The translations under genes were made by a program, and so were the position numbers. Below, one piece after another: positions 42,851 through 51,063 of a DNA stretch of 54,535 bases. Position 1 is the stretch's first letter. Each line of letters begins with the position of its first letter. The stretch lies in NCBI RefSeq assembly GCF_011045025.1, contig NZ_JAAKZX010000042.1:1-54535 (forward strand), written 5' to 3'. The stretch is from Streptomyces ureilyticus (lineage in GTDB: Bacteria; Actinomycetota; Actinomycetes; Streptomycetales; Streptomycetaceae). The notes under the pieces are model-generated. The model was not told where the DNA came from, searched no databases, and saw only the letters and a list, made by a program, of their open reading frames with translations.

Positions 42851-43469
42851 ACACGACCTCGCCACGCCGGAGTTCGTACACGACTGCCGCCCTGCCGACC
42901 AGGCCGGGCGGCAGTCGCTGTTCGGCCACGATCACACAGGCGTCGAGGCCGCCGAGCAGTTCGTACGTGCGAGCCGCGACTGGCGGTGACATGCCCTGCG
43001 CGGGTTCGTCGACGAGCACCACGCGCGCGCGTGCCAGGAGGGCGCGGGAGAGGGCGAGCATGCGTTGCTCTCCGCCGGAGAGGGTGCCGGCCTTCCTGTC
43101 GAGCAGGGGGTGCAGTGCGGGGTAGGCGTCGAGGGCGGGTGCGAAGCGGCCGCCGGTCGCCGCGAGTTCGAGGTTCTCGCGGACGGTGAGCGAGCCGAAG
43201 ACGGCCTGCCGCTCCGGCACCAGGCACAGTCCGCGGCGGGCCCGTTCGTATGCGGGCATCCGCGTCACGTCGGTGCCGTCCCACACCACGGCGCCGCGGG
43301 ACAGGGGGACGGTGCCGGCGAGGGCGCGCAGCGCGGTCGTACGGCCCGAGCCGTTGCGGCCGAGCAGGACGGTGAGGCCGGGGGCGGGCGCCAGGAGGGT
43401 CACGCCGTGCAGGGCCTCCAGCGGGCCGTACCGCACGCGCGCGTGGCGCAGCGAAATACCGGTGTTCAT
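42792..43469 (-). CDS. livF: LivF-type ABC ATPase with Arg in Walker A
   Basis: A 225-residue branched-chain amino acid transporter ATPase. Walker A reads GRNGSGRTT: the nearly invariant Lys is Arg (codon CGT). The signature LSGGEQRMLALSRALLA, Walker B VVLVDEPAQGM and the VAEQ switch typical of LivF are intact. The loop after Walker A matches LivF (LRALAGTVPLSRG). ATG 43469 overlaps the stop of the fused LivHMG gene (ATGA). It would pair with the LivG domain, which has an intact Lys. ATP use by this subunit may be reduced. Confidence 0.88.
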   Translation of the reverse strand: MNTGISLRHARVRYGPLEALHGVTLLAPAPGLTVLLGRNGSGRTTALRALAGTVPLSRGAVVWDGTDVTRMPAYERARRGLCLVPERQAVFGSLTVRENLELAATGGRFAPALDAYPALHPLLDRKAGTLSGGEQRMLALSRALLARARVVLVDEPAQGMSPPVAARTYELLGGLDACVIVAEQRLPPGLVGRAAVVYELRRGEVVFSGEAAEWAAADPSAPDRE

Positions 43470-46400
43470 CGTTCAACCGCCGCGTCGAGGCCTTCGAGGT
43501 GGTCGAGTACGTGGCCGGCGGGGCCGGAGGCCACGATGCGGCCCGCCGTCATGACGTGCACGGTGTGGGCCAAATCGGCCACCAGGTCGAGGTCGTGCTC
43601 GACGACGAGCAGGGCCATGCCGTCGGCGGCGAGGGCCCGCAACACGCGGGCCAGCGCGGCCACTTCGCCCGTGTCGAGCCCGGCAGCGGGCTCGTCGAGG
43701 AGCAGGACACGCGGGCTGCCCGCCAGTGCCCGGGCGAGTTCCACACGCCGCAGGGTGCCGGTCGGCAGCCCCGCCGCGGGCAAGGCCCGTACCGCCCCGT
43801 CGAGCCCGAGCAGCCGCGACACGCGCTCCACGGCGCCCGGATCCACGACGCGCCCCTGCTCGGCCCCGACCCGCACGTTCTCGGCCACCGTCAACGTAGG
43901 GAAAACGGCAAGCTGCTGAAACGTCCGCGCCACACCGAGCCGCGTACGGGCGTGCGCCGGCAGCCGGGTCACATCCCGCTCCCCCAACATGACCCGCCCC
44001 GCGTCCGGCCGCACGGTCCCGGCGAGACAGTGAAACAGGGTGCTCTTCCCGGCCCCGTTAGGACCGACGACGGCGGTGACCGTGCCCGGGCGGAGCTCGA
44101 GATCGACCCCGTCGAGGGCGGTGAAGCCGCCGTAGGTGACGCGCAGGCCGCGGGCGCGGAGCAGACGGCCGACCGGCTCGCCCCGCGGTTTGGGGGGCGA
44201 CGCGGGGCCGTGGGCGGTTGGGGCGCCTGGACCGCTTGGCCGGCCAGGCCCGCCTGCCTCCGCCGGGCCTGGCGGCCCAGGCTCTCCGGTTCGACCAGGC
44301 GCCGTGCGGCCACGACCGGTGGCCTTCCCGCCCGGTTCGGGTGTTTCGCTCGGGCCGTGGGTTGTGCCTGGGCGGGGTGAGCCTTCAGTGCCGTCGGCTC
44401 CAGTGGGGCTGATCGCCCCAGCGGCGGGGCCGGGTGCCGCTGGCGTCCCCGGCCGCCCGGTTCGGTCAGGTGCCGTGCGGCCGGGGCCGATTGGCGTGCT
44501 GCCCGGTTCAGGCGTCCCGTTCGGGCCGTGGGTTGTGCCTGGTCGGGCTGAGTCCTCTGGGCCACGGGCTTCGGCGGGGCTGATCGCGTCGGCGGGACCG
44601 CCTGCCTCGGCCGGTCCTGGCGCTCCAGGTTCCCCGGTTCGGCCAGGCGCCGTGCGGTCTGGGCCGATTGGCGTGCTGCCCGGTTCAGGTGTCCCGTTCG
44701 GGCCGTGGGTTGCGCCGGGGCGGGCTGAGTTTTCTGGGCCGTGGGTCTCGGCGGGGCCGGGTGCCTCGGTCGGGCCTGGCGCTCCAGGTTCCCCGGTTCG
44801 GCCAGGCGCCGTGCGGTCTGGGCCGATTGGCGTGCTGCCCGGTTCAGGTGTCCCGCTGGGGCCGTGGGTTGTGCCCGGGCGGGTTGAGTCTTCTGGGCCG
44901 CTGGCTTCGGCGGGGCCGGTGGCTTTTCCGCCCGGTTCAGGTGTCGCGCTCGGGCCGTAGGCCGTGCCCCGTCGGGCCGTACCGCCCAGGGCGCCCGACT
45001 CCGTGGCACCGCCTGCCCCAGCGGGCCCGGATGCCCCCGCCGAAACCCCCGTAGCCCGCGCCGCGACCCGCGACGACCGGCGTGGCGCGGGCGGCGTCGG
45101 CCGGAGCCGTCTCCGTACCCTCGCCCCCAGCGGTGTGAGCGTCGCCTCTCGGCGTAGCCGGAGGCGTTCTGCGGCCAGGCGCAGTGCCTCGTAGGGGCCG
45201 CCCGGGAAGCGGCCCACCAGTACCGCCAGGAGACCGATCAGGGCGGCGGCCACGCCGCCGCGGGTGCCTGCGTCCAGGCCTACCAGGAGGGCCGCCGCGG
45301 CCAGCGCGCCGAGGACGCTGTCGGCGCCCAGGACGACGATCGCGGCGAACCAGAGGAGGCCGCGTACGGGGTCGTACGCGGTGGGGTCGAAAGCGCGCAG
45401 GCCCATGCCGAGCATGCCGCCGCCGAGGGCGGCCAGGGCCGCGCCCGCCACGAAGGCCGTCAGCTTCAGCGCGGGCACGCGGACGCCCGCCGCCGACGCG
45501 CCCGCCTCGTGGTCGCGCATTGCCGCCAGGGCGCGACCCGTGCGGCCCCGGCGCAGTGCGTGCGCGGCGAGCAACGCGCCTGCCAGGAGGCCGAGTTCGA
45601 GTACGTAGTACGTGCGGTCGTTCTCGAAGCCCGCCGGGCGGCCCAGCGTCAGGCCCGCCGTCGCGTACGGCTGGGCGAAGACGAAGCGGCTGACGCCGAC
45701 GCCCACCGCGAAGGTCGCGAGGGCCAGGGCCAGACCGTGCCGGCTGATGGCGGGCCATCCGGTCAGCAGGCCCAGCGGAGCCACCAGCAGGACGGCGACC
45801 AGCAGCGCGGCCAGTTCGGGAAGTTCCGGCAGGCCGGGGAAGCGGCCCGCCGCGAGCAGGGCCGTGAAGAGGGCGCCGAGGCCCGCGTACGCCGCCTGAC
45901 CGAGCGAGATCTGGCCGCCGCGGCCCGTCACCACCACCAGGGAGAGCAGCACTACGCCCAGTGCCGGGACCTGCACGGACGTATGCAGGTCCTGACCCGC
46001 GAAGCCCAGGGGGATCAGGAAGAGGACCACGGCCACTATCCACGCGCCCGGTGGCGTCGCCACCCGCGCCGTCGCCGTGCGCGGCAGTGCGTCCCGGGCG
46101 CCGATCCCCGGCAGCACCAGCGCCGTGACCAACAGCGCGACGACGAAGAGGTTCGCCCCCAGCGCCTGCACCAGCGGCTCGCGCCAGCCCGACGGGTGGA
46201 GTCGCGTCAGCTGGCTCTGCGCGACTCCGATGCCCAGCGCCACCACCACGGCCACCGGCAGGTTGCGCATCCGGGCGGCCACCGCGACCGCCACCACCTC
46301 CATGACCAGCAGCGGCAGACCGTACGGATCAAGGCGTACGTATGGCGCCAGGAGTACCCCCGTCAGTCCCGCCGTGAACGAGCCGAAGGCCCAGCCCGCC

Positions 46401-46948
46401 GCGGCCACCCGGTCCGCGTCGATGCCGCCGAGCACGGCGAGTGAGCGGTCGTCGACGACGGCCCGCAGCTCCCGGCCGAAGCGCGTCCAGCGGGTCAGTG
46501 CCCCCACACCCACGGCCAGGACCAGCGTCACCGTCAACTGCCCCCAGGGATCCGCCGCTACGAGCGTCGGCGCGTCCGAGTGGGCGCCAGGACCCCAGAT
46601 CAGCGCCGCCCCGCCGACCAGCAGCACGAACACGCCGATCGAGGCGACCAGCGTCTGCGCCGGATCGCTGCCCAGGACGGACAGTGGACGGAAGACGAAG
46701 CGTTCCAGGACCAGGCCGATGCCCGGCGCCACCACGAGCAGGGTGAGGGCGGCGGCGAGCGGGAGCGGCCAGTCCCACTCGACCGTGAGCTGGCGCAGCA
46801 GATAGGCGCACACCATCGCGATCGCGCCGTGCGCGAAGTTGAGCACGCCGGTCGCCCGGTGGGTGACGATCAGTCCGATCCCGGTGAGCGCGGCGGCGGC
46901 GCCGACGGAGAGCCCGGCGAGCGTGAGGTCGTACGTCAGTGACGCCAT
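43466..46948 (-). CDS. Fused branched-chain amino acid transporter: LivH-LivM-linker-LivG in one polypeptide
   Basis: A 1160-residue protein, open without interruption. Residues 1-285: LivH permease (GLIVTHRATGVLNFAHGAIAMV). About 286-620: LivM permease (VVVTGRGGQISLGQAAYAGLGA). About 636-926: a Pro/Gly/Thr/Ala repeat linker with about 4.5 copies of a 53-60-residue unit. About 926-1160: LivG ATPase (VVGPNGAGKSTLFHCLAG, Walker B LLLDEPAAGLD, H-loop VVEHDLD). ATG 46948 has GAGGCGG seven bases upstream and shares a base with the stop of the upstream gene (TGATG). Separate LivH, LivM and LivG are usual; LivM-LivG or LivH-LivM fusions occur, but all three with such a linker are unusual. The divergent SBP at 48322 is the likely partner. 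Confidence 0.9.
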   Translation of the reverse strand: MASLTYDLTLAGLSVGAAAALTGIGLIVTHRATGVLNFAHGAIAMVCAYLLRQLTVEWDWPLPLAAALTLLVVAPGIGLVLERFVFRPLSVLGSDPAQTLVASIGVFVLLVGGAALIWGPGAHSDAPTLVAADPWGQLTVTLVLAVGVGALTRWTRFGRELRAVVDDRSLAVLGGIDADRVAAAGWAFGSFTAGLTGVLLAPYVRLDPYGLPLLVMEVVAVAVAARMRNLPVAVVVALGIGVAQSQLTRLHPSGWREPLVQALGANLFVVALLVTALVLPGIGARDALPRTATARVATPPGAWIVAVVLFLIPLGFAGQDLHTSVQVPALGVVLLSLVVVTGRGGQISLGQAAYAGLGALFTALLAAGRFPGLPELPELAALLVAVLLVAPLGLLTGWPAISRHGLALALATFAVGVGVSRFVFAQPYATAGLTLGRPAGFENDRTYYVLELGLLAGALLAAHALRRGRTGRALAAMRDHEAGASAAGVRVPALKLTAFVAGAALAALGGGMLGMGLRAFDPTAYDPVRGLLWFAAIVVLGADSVLGALAAAALLVGLDAGTRGGVAAALIGLLAVLVGRFPGGPYEALRLAAERLRLRREATLTPLGARVRRRLRPTPPAPRRSSRVAARATGVSAGASGPAGAGGATESGALGGTARRGTAYGPSATPEPGGKATGPAEASGPEDSTRPGTTHGPSGTPEPGSTPIGPDRTAPGRTGEPGAPGPTEAPGPAETHGPENSARPGATHGPNGTPEPGSTPIGPDRTAPGRTGEPGAPGPAEAGGPADAISPAEARGPEDSARPGTTHGPNGTPEPGSTPIGPGRTAPDRTGRPGTPAAPGPAAGAISPTGADGTEGSPRPGTTHGPSETPEPGGKATGRGRTAPGRTGEPGPPGPAEAGGPGRPSGPGAPTAHGPASPPKPRGEPVGRLLRARGLRVTYGGFTALDGVDLELRPGTVTAVVGPNGAGKSTLFHCLAGTVRPDAGRVMLGERDVTRLPAHARTRLGVARTFQQLAVFPTLTVAENVRVGAEQGRVVDPGAVERVSRLLGLDGAVRALPAAGLPTGTLRRVELARALAGSPRVLLLDEPAAGLDTGEVAALARVLRALAADGMALLVVEHDLDLVADLAHTVHVMTAGRIVASGPAGHVLDHLEGLDAAVER
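44190..44990 (-). repeat. Minisatellite-like tandem repeat in the LivHMG linker
   Basis: On the plus strand the block GGGCCGTGGGTTGTGCC recurs about every 160-178 bases, near 44345, 44525, 44700 and 44862, together with GCCAGGCGCCGTGCGG and GATTGGCGTGCTGCCCGG. A partial fifth copy is at about 44925. Copies 3 and 4 are nearly identical over more than 80 bases. Confidence 0.85.
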
Positions 46949-47445
46949 CAGTCGCCCGCCTCGGACGACCGGTCGTCCGAGGCGGCGGGCTCGCAGATCG
47001 GGCAGGGATCCAGTTCCCCGCGCGCGAGGACCCGCGAGTCGACCGGCAGAGCGTCCGGCTTCCCGGCGACCAGGGGGCAGTCGTCCCGGTGCCACAGCGT
47101 GCCGCCCGGCACCATCAGCAGCTCACCGCTGACGGCGACGGGCGCCAGGGCAGCCTGCCCGGACTCGTCGGCGTCGGCGGGCTCGGCGGCCACCAGGAGC
47201 CCGTACAACTCCTCCACGCGCGCCGCCGCGAGGGCGTTCCTGCCGTGGGTGAGCAGCACGGAGCCCGCGATGATCAGCGCGGCGCCGGGCACCGTGCAGG
47301 ACGCGAGATAGGGCAGCTGCCGCTCGGCGAACCGCTCGCCCGAGATCCCGTACCAGCCAATGACGCACAGCACCGCTCCGGCGGCGAGCGCCGCCCACCC
47401 GGCCCAGAGGACGGGGTGCACAGTCCGCAGTCGAGCAGTCCGCAT
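46948..47445 (-). CDS. Membrane protein with C-terminal His/Cys metal-binding-like motif
   Basis: A 165-residue protein with two hydrophobic helices (VLWAGWAALAAGAVLCVIGWYG; CTVPGAALIIAGSVLL) and a polar C-terminus containing LWHRDDCPLVAGKPDALPVD and LDPCPICEP. One His and three Cys in this order could bind zinc. It touches the start of the LivHMG gene, so it is probably co-transcribed. ATG 47445 has GGGAG five bases upstream; GTG 47457 in frame is the alternative. Function unknown; a role in sensing for the transporter is possible but not shown. Confidence 0.75.
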   Translation of the reverse strand: MRTARLRTVHPVLWAGWAALAAGAVLCVIGWYGISGERFAERQLPYLASCTVPGAALIIAGSVLLTHGRNALAAARVEELYGLLVAAEPADADESGQAALAPVAVSGELLMVPGGTLWHRDDCPLVAGKPDALPVDSRVLARGELDPCPICEPAASDDRSSEAGD

Positions 47446-47594
47446 CGGAGCTCCCACGTCATGTGTCTGTCACGTGTCTGTCCATGCCAGCCAATGGCTT
47501 GCACTATGCCCTGTGGAAGCTGACCCTGAAAGAACCGGGCGCTGATGGCCCGGACCGACACCCGGTGGTGAGCCAGATGGTTCTCGGCAGCGAC

Positions 47595-47801
47595 CCTAGG
47601 GCACTCCTGATGGATCTCCGCGGCGTCACGACGCCCAGCACGCACTCCCCCACTCTCGGCTCCGCTCGAGCGGGGGGACCCCCATGCCGCACGGCGCAAA
47701 GGGACAGGTGGCTCCGCCACATGACCCTTCACACCGCACGCCGATCGCACGCACCGGACGCCGCTCCTTCCTCCACGGATATCCATCAGAAGCGCCCTAG
47801 G
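47595..47801. mobile_element. MITE-like element with 29-bp terminal inverted repeats
   Basis: Left end 47595-47623 starts CCTAGGGCACTCCTGATGG; right end 47773-47801 is its inverted copy (25 of 29 matches), ending in GCCCTAGG. The ~149 bases between have no transposase or good reading frame. A Streptomyces dispersed motif lies inside (47645-47685). The element occupies most of the 374-bp divergent gap. I see no clear target-site duplication. Confidence 0.6.
47645..47685 (-). repeat. GC-rich dispersed motif, copy C
   Basis: CTCCCCCACTCTCGGC (47645-47660) and GAGCGGGGGGACCCCCAT (47668-47685) are the reverse complement of the two ends of the insertion found in repeat copy B (39999-40069), with a single G/A-type difference in the first block. 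Confidence 0.65.
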
Positions 47802-47819
47802 CGGGGAAGCGGCAAGCGG

Positions 47820-48347
47820 ATGCATGGTCCCGGACGGCGTACGGCGGCGTGGCTGGCGGCCGCCGTCCTGGTGGCGGGCCCGGCCCTCACGGCCTGCGGG
47901 GACGACAGTGGCGGCGGCGACACGACGCCGGCGACGCCCACGGTGGAGCAGGAACCCACCCCCGCCGAAGAGAGCCCCACGGCGCCGGAGGACGCCGCGG
48001 CGGCGGAGCGGGAGATCAAGGAGAACTGGGTGAAGTTCTTCGACCCCGCCACCCCCCTCAAGGACAAGCAGGACTATCTGGAGAACGGCGACCAGATGGC
48101 CCCGGTCCTGCAAGCCTTCAGCGGAGACCAGCGCGGCGGGCAGGTGCAGGCGGAGGTCAACAAGGTCGAGTTCACCTCGGCGACCGAGGCGAACGTGACG
48201 TACACCCTCACCCTGAAGGGCGCCACCGTCATGCCCGACGCCACCGGTACGGCCGTCGAGCAGGACGACGTGTGGAAGGTCTCCGTCAAGACGCTGTGCG
48301 GCCTGGTCGGGCTGAGCGGTAATGCGTCGCCGCTTCCGGGCTGCTGA
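47820..48347 (+). CDS. Secreted lipoprotein, Mtb12-like domain
   Basis: A 175-residue lipoprotein. Signal peptide with lipobox VLVAGPALTAC, then a Thr/Pro/Glu linker (about 38-65) and an NTF2-like domain (KENWVKFFDPATPLKDKQDYL, split; GDQMAPVLQAF; VNKVEFTSATEANVTYTLTLKG; DDVWKVSVKTLC). The C-terminal domain resembles the low-molecular-weight antigen Mtb12 fold of actinobacteria. ATG 47820 has GGGGAAG ten bases upstream; the longer in-frame 5' part is the MITE-like DNA. It overlaps the SBP gene by 26 bases, so they likely act together. Confidence 0.78.
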   Translation: MHGPGRRTAAWLAAAVLVAGPALTACGDDSGGGDTTPATPTVEQEPTPAEESPTAPEDAAAAEREIKENWVKFFDPATPLKDKQDYLENGDQMAPVLQAFSGDQRGGQVQAEVNKVEFTSATEANVTYTLTLKGATVMPDATGTAVEQDDVWKVSVKTLCGLVGLSGNASPLPGC

Positions 48348-49614
48348 GTGCGCCGTCGCGGGCCTGCTGCTCCTGCTGGGCACGGCCTGCGGCAGCCGCC
48401 TCCCGGAGAGCGACTTCGAGAACCGGCCCGACGACAACGCCCCCACGCGGGCGGGCGGCGAGCCGGTCCGCGTCGGCATCATCACCAGCGCCACCAGCCC
48501 GGTCGGCGGCGACGCGTTCACCGGCCCCCGCGACGGCGCGAAGGCCTATTTCGAGCGGCTGAACGCGCGCGGCGGCATCGACGGCCGCCAGGTCGAGGTC
48601 CGTACGTGCGACGACGGCGGCAGCGGCGTCGGCAACAACGAGTGCGTGCACAAGCTCCTCGACGAGGAGAAGGTCGTCGCCCTGGTCGCGGGCTCGTCCC
48701 TCGACTACGCGGGCGCTTCCCGTGTCTCACGCGCGCGCGTGCCCGACATCGGCGGACAGCCCATCGGCCCGGCGTACGACACGTATCCGCACCTCTACAG
48801 CATCTACGGCAGCCTCGCGCCACGGGACGGAAAGCCCGGCTGGGACGGCAAGTTGTACGGCGGTACGGAGGTCTACCGCTACTTCAAGCGTGAGCAGGGC
48901 GCCCGTACGGCGGCGGTTGTCTCCTACAACCAGCCGGCCTCGGCCGCGTACGCGCGGCTCATCACCCGGGGCCTGAAGGCCGAGGGCTACAAGGTGGTCA
49001 CCGAGCAGGTCGACTTCTCGCTGCCCAACTTCCGCGCCGTGGCGGCCGACCTGAAGGAGCAGGGCGCCGACCTGGTCTTCGACGCGATCGACTCGTACGG
49101 CAACGCCCAGCTGTGCAAGGCCATGGACGACGTCGGCGCCGAGGTCCTCGCCAAGGTCACCAATGTGCAGAACTGGTCGTCCAAGGTCCGCGAGGACTAC
49201 AAGGACTCGCCGCGCTGCCGCAACGCCCTGTGGGCGACGGGCTCCAGCCGCAACTTCGAGGACACGGACCATGAGGCCGTACGGGAGTTCCGCGATGCCA
49301 CGAAGGACCTCAAGACCCATTCCCAGTGGCAGCTGGAGGGCTGGGCGGCGGCGATGTGGTTCACGGACGCGGCCGACTCCTGCGCGGAAACGGGCATCAC
49401 GCGCGCGTGTGTCGACCGCTTCGTGGCCGACGGGAAACCGTATACCGCCGACGGCCTGCTGCTGCCCGTCACTTACGAGCGCCTGCCCGAGCCCCCGGAG
49501 ACCCGCAGGACCTGTGTGTCCGTGGCCCGTTGGGGGGACGCGGAGGGATGGGTGAGCCAGGACGACATGAACGGCAACTGTTTCGACGTACCGCAGCTGG
49601 CCTACGAGCCCTGA
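48322..49614 (+). CDS. Branched-chain amino acid ABC transporter substrate-binding lipoprotein (LivK type)
   Basis: A 430-residue periplasmic-binding-fold type I protein. Signal peptide and lipobox LLLLLGTAC at the N-terminus; then VRVGIITSATSPVGGDAFTGPRDGAKAYFERLN (split), IDGRQVEVRTCDDGG, and TAAVVSYNQPASAAYARLI in the second lobe. Length and domain order match LivK. ATG 48322 overlaps the lipoprotein gene; no better start is in frame. Divergent from the LivHMG/LivF operon, it is the likely ligand donor. Ligand could be Leu/Ile/Val or another amide or short-chain acid. Confidence 0.87.
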   Translation: MRRRFRAAECAVAGLLLLLGTACGSRLPESDFENRPDDNAPTRAGGEPVRVGIITSATSPVGGDAFTGPRDGAKAYFERLNARGGIDGRQVEVRTCDDGGSGVGNNECVHKLLDEEKVVALVAGSSLDYAGASRVSRARVPDIGGQPIGPAYDTYPHLYSIYGSLAPRDGKPGWDGKLYGGTEVYRYFKREQGARTAAVVSYNQPASAAYARLITRGLKAEGYKVVTEQVDFSLPNFRAVAADLKEQGADLVFDAIDSYGNAQLCKAMDDVGAEVLAKVTNVQNWSSKVREDYKDSPRCRNALWATGSSRNFEDTDHEAVREFRDATKDLKTHSQWQLEGWAAAMWFTDAADSCAETGITRACVDRFVADGKPYTADGLLLPVTYERLPEPPETRRTCVSVARWGDAEGWVSQDDMNGNCFDVPQLAYEP

Positions 49615-49716
49615 GGTTCACGATCCCTGCGATGTCCGTTACTAGCCCGGATGCGTGAAGTTGACGAAGGGTTCCGTACATCTGGACCCAAAAGCGAAAC
49701 TCTTTGGGAACAAGGT

Positions 49717-49724
49717 GATAATAG
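49717..49724 (+). promoter_or_regulatory. Candidate -10 element before the glycosyltransferase unit
   Basis: GATAATAG, an AT-rich island in the 180-bp gap, 71 bases before ATG 49795. A CCCAAA/TTTGGG inverted pair (49687-49692 and 49703-49708) lies just upstream. A good -35 is not visible. Confidence 0.35.
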
Positions 49725-49794
49725 AGGCCAACCATCTCCCGGTGGCCCAGGTCTAACCACGCGGTAGCGGACGAGACAGGGGATTCGGGGACGC

Positions 49795-51063
49795 ATGCAT
49801 ATTTCTTTCCTCATACACAACGCGTACGGGATCGGGGGGACGATCCGGACGACGTACAACATCGCCGGCACTCTGGCCGAGCAGCATGACGTCGAGATCG
49901 TCTCGGTGTTCCGCCACCGCGACGAGCCGGTCTTCGCACCCGACCCCCGCGTCCGTCTGCGCCACCTCGTCGACCTCCGCAAGGAGAGCCCGGGTTACGA
50001 GGGCGAGGACCCCGACAACAAGCGTCCTGCCAGGGTCTTCCCGCGTGCGGAGGGCCGCTACGACCAGTACAGCGCCCTCACGGACCGCCGTATCGCCGAG
50101 CACCTCGCGCAGGTCGACGCCGATGTCGTGGTCGGCACCAGGCCCGGCCTGAACGTGCATCTGGCCAGGGAGACGCGGCGCGGCCCGATCCGGGTCGGCC
50201 AGGAGCACCTCACGCTCGACAGCCACTCGGCCGCCCTGCGCGAGGAGCTGCGCGGCGTCTATCCCCGGCTCGACGCGCTCACGACGACCACCGAGGCGGA
50301 TGCCGGCGCGTACCGCAAGAAGATGCGGCTGCCCGGCGTACGCGTCGAGGCCGTGCCCAACTCCGTGCCCGCGCCCGGCGTCCAGCCCGCGGACGGCTCC
50401 GGCAAGTGGGTCGTGGCAGCCGGGCGGCTCGCCCCGGTCAAGCGGTACGACCTGCTGATCAAGGCCTTCGACCGGGTACGCGGAGAGCGGCCCGACTGGC
50501 GCCTGCGGATATACGGCGGCGGCAAGCAGAAGGACAAGCTGCGCGCCCTCATCGACGACCTCGGGCTCTACAACCACGTCTATCTGATGGGCCCCGCCCA
50601 CCCCATCGAGCCCGAGTGGACCAAGGGCTCCGTAGCCGCCGTCACCTCCAGCCTGGAGAGCTTCGGCATGACGATCGTCGAGGCCATGCGCTGCGGTCTG
50701 CCCGTCGTCTCCACGGACTGTCCGCACGGCCCGGGGGAGATCATCGACAACGGTGTCGACGGACGCCTCGTCAAGGTCGGCAGCGTCAAGGCCATCGCCG
50801 ACGGCCTCCTCGAGCTGATCAACGACGACGCACTCCGCCACCAGATGGCGAGCGCGGCCCTCAAGGACTCCGAGCGCTTCGACCCGAGCCGGATCGCCGA
50901 ACGCTACGAGTCGCTGTTCTCCGGCCTGGCCGCCCGTGGCGGCGGCTCGACGGGTGGCCGGATGCGCGGCTCACTGCACCGCACCCGCGCAGCGCTGCTC
51001 GGTGGCGCGTATGCCGTTCGGGATGCCGGACGCACGGTACTCAAGAAGGGGCACACCGCATGA
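49795..51063 (+). CDS. GT4-family glycosyltransferase
   Basis: A 422-residue GT-B glycosyltransferase. N-terminal half: HISFLIHNAYGIGGTIRTTYNIA (split). C-terminal half: VVAAGRLAPVKRYDLLIKAFDRV and the donor site SLESFGMTIVEAMRCGLPVVSTDCPHGPGEII (split) with the E-x7-E motif complete. The last 60 residues are Arg/Gly-rich. ATG 49795 starts the conserved part. It overlaps the following gene by four bases (ATGA). Substrate is unknown; together they may build a wall or extracellular glycan. Confidence 0.9.
   Translation: MHISFLIHNAYGIGGTIRTTYNIAGTLAEQHDVEIVSVFRHRDEPVFAPDPRVRLRHLVDLRKESPGYEGEDPDNKRPARVFPRAEGRYDQYSALTDRRIAEHLAQVDADVVVGTRPGLNVHLARETRRGPIRVGQEHLTLDSHSAALREELRGVYPRLDALTTTTEADAGAYRKKMRLPGVRVEAVPNSVPAPGVQPADGSGKWVVAAGRLAPVKRYDLLIKAFDRVRGERPDWRLRIYGGGKQKDKLRALIDDLGLYNHVYLMGPAHPIEPEWTKGSVAAVTSSLESFGMTIVEAMRCGLPVVSTDCPHGPGEIIDNGVDGRLVKVGSVKAIADGLLELINDDALRHQMASAALKDSERFDPSRIAERYESLFSGLAARGGGSTGGRMRGSLHRTRAALLGGAYAVRDAGRTVLKKGHTA

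Noticed and set aside
47463..47819. Long 5' extension of the Mtb12-like lipoprotein
   Set aside because: It covers the MITE-like DNA and would bury the signal peptide; ATG 47820 is followed by a proper lipobox.
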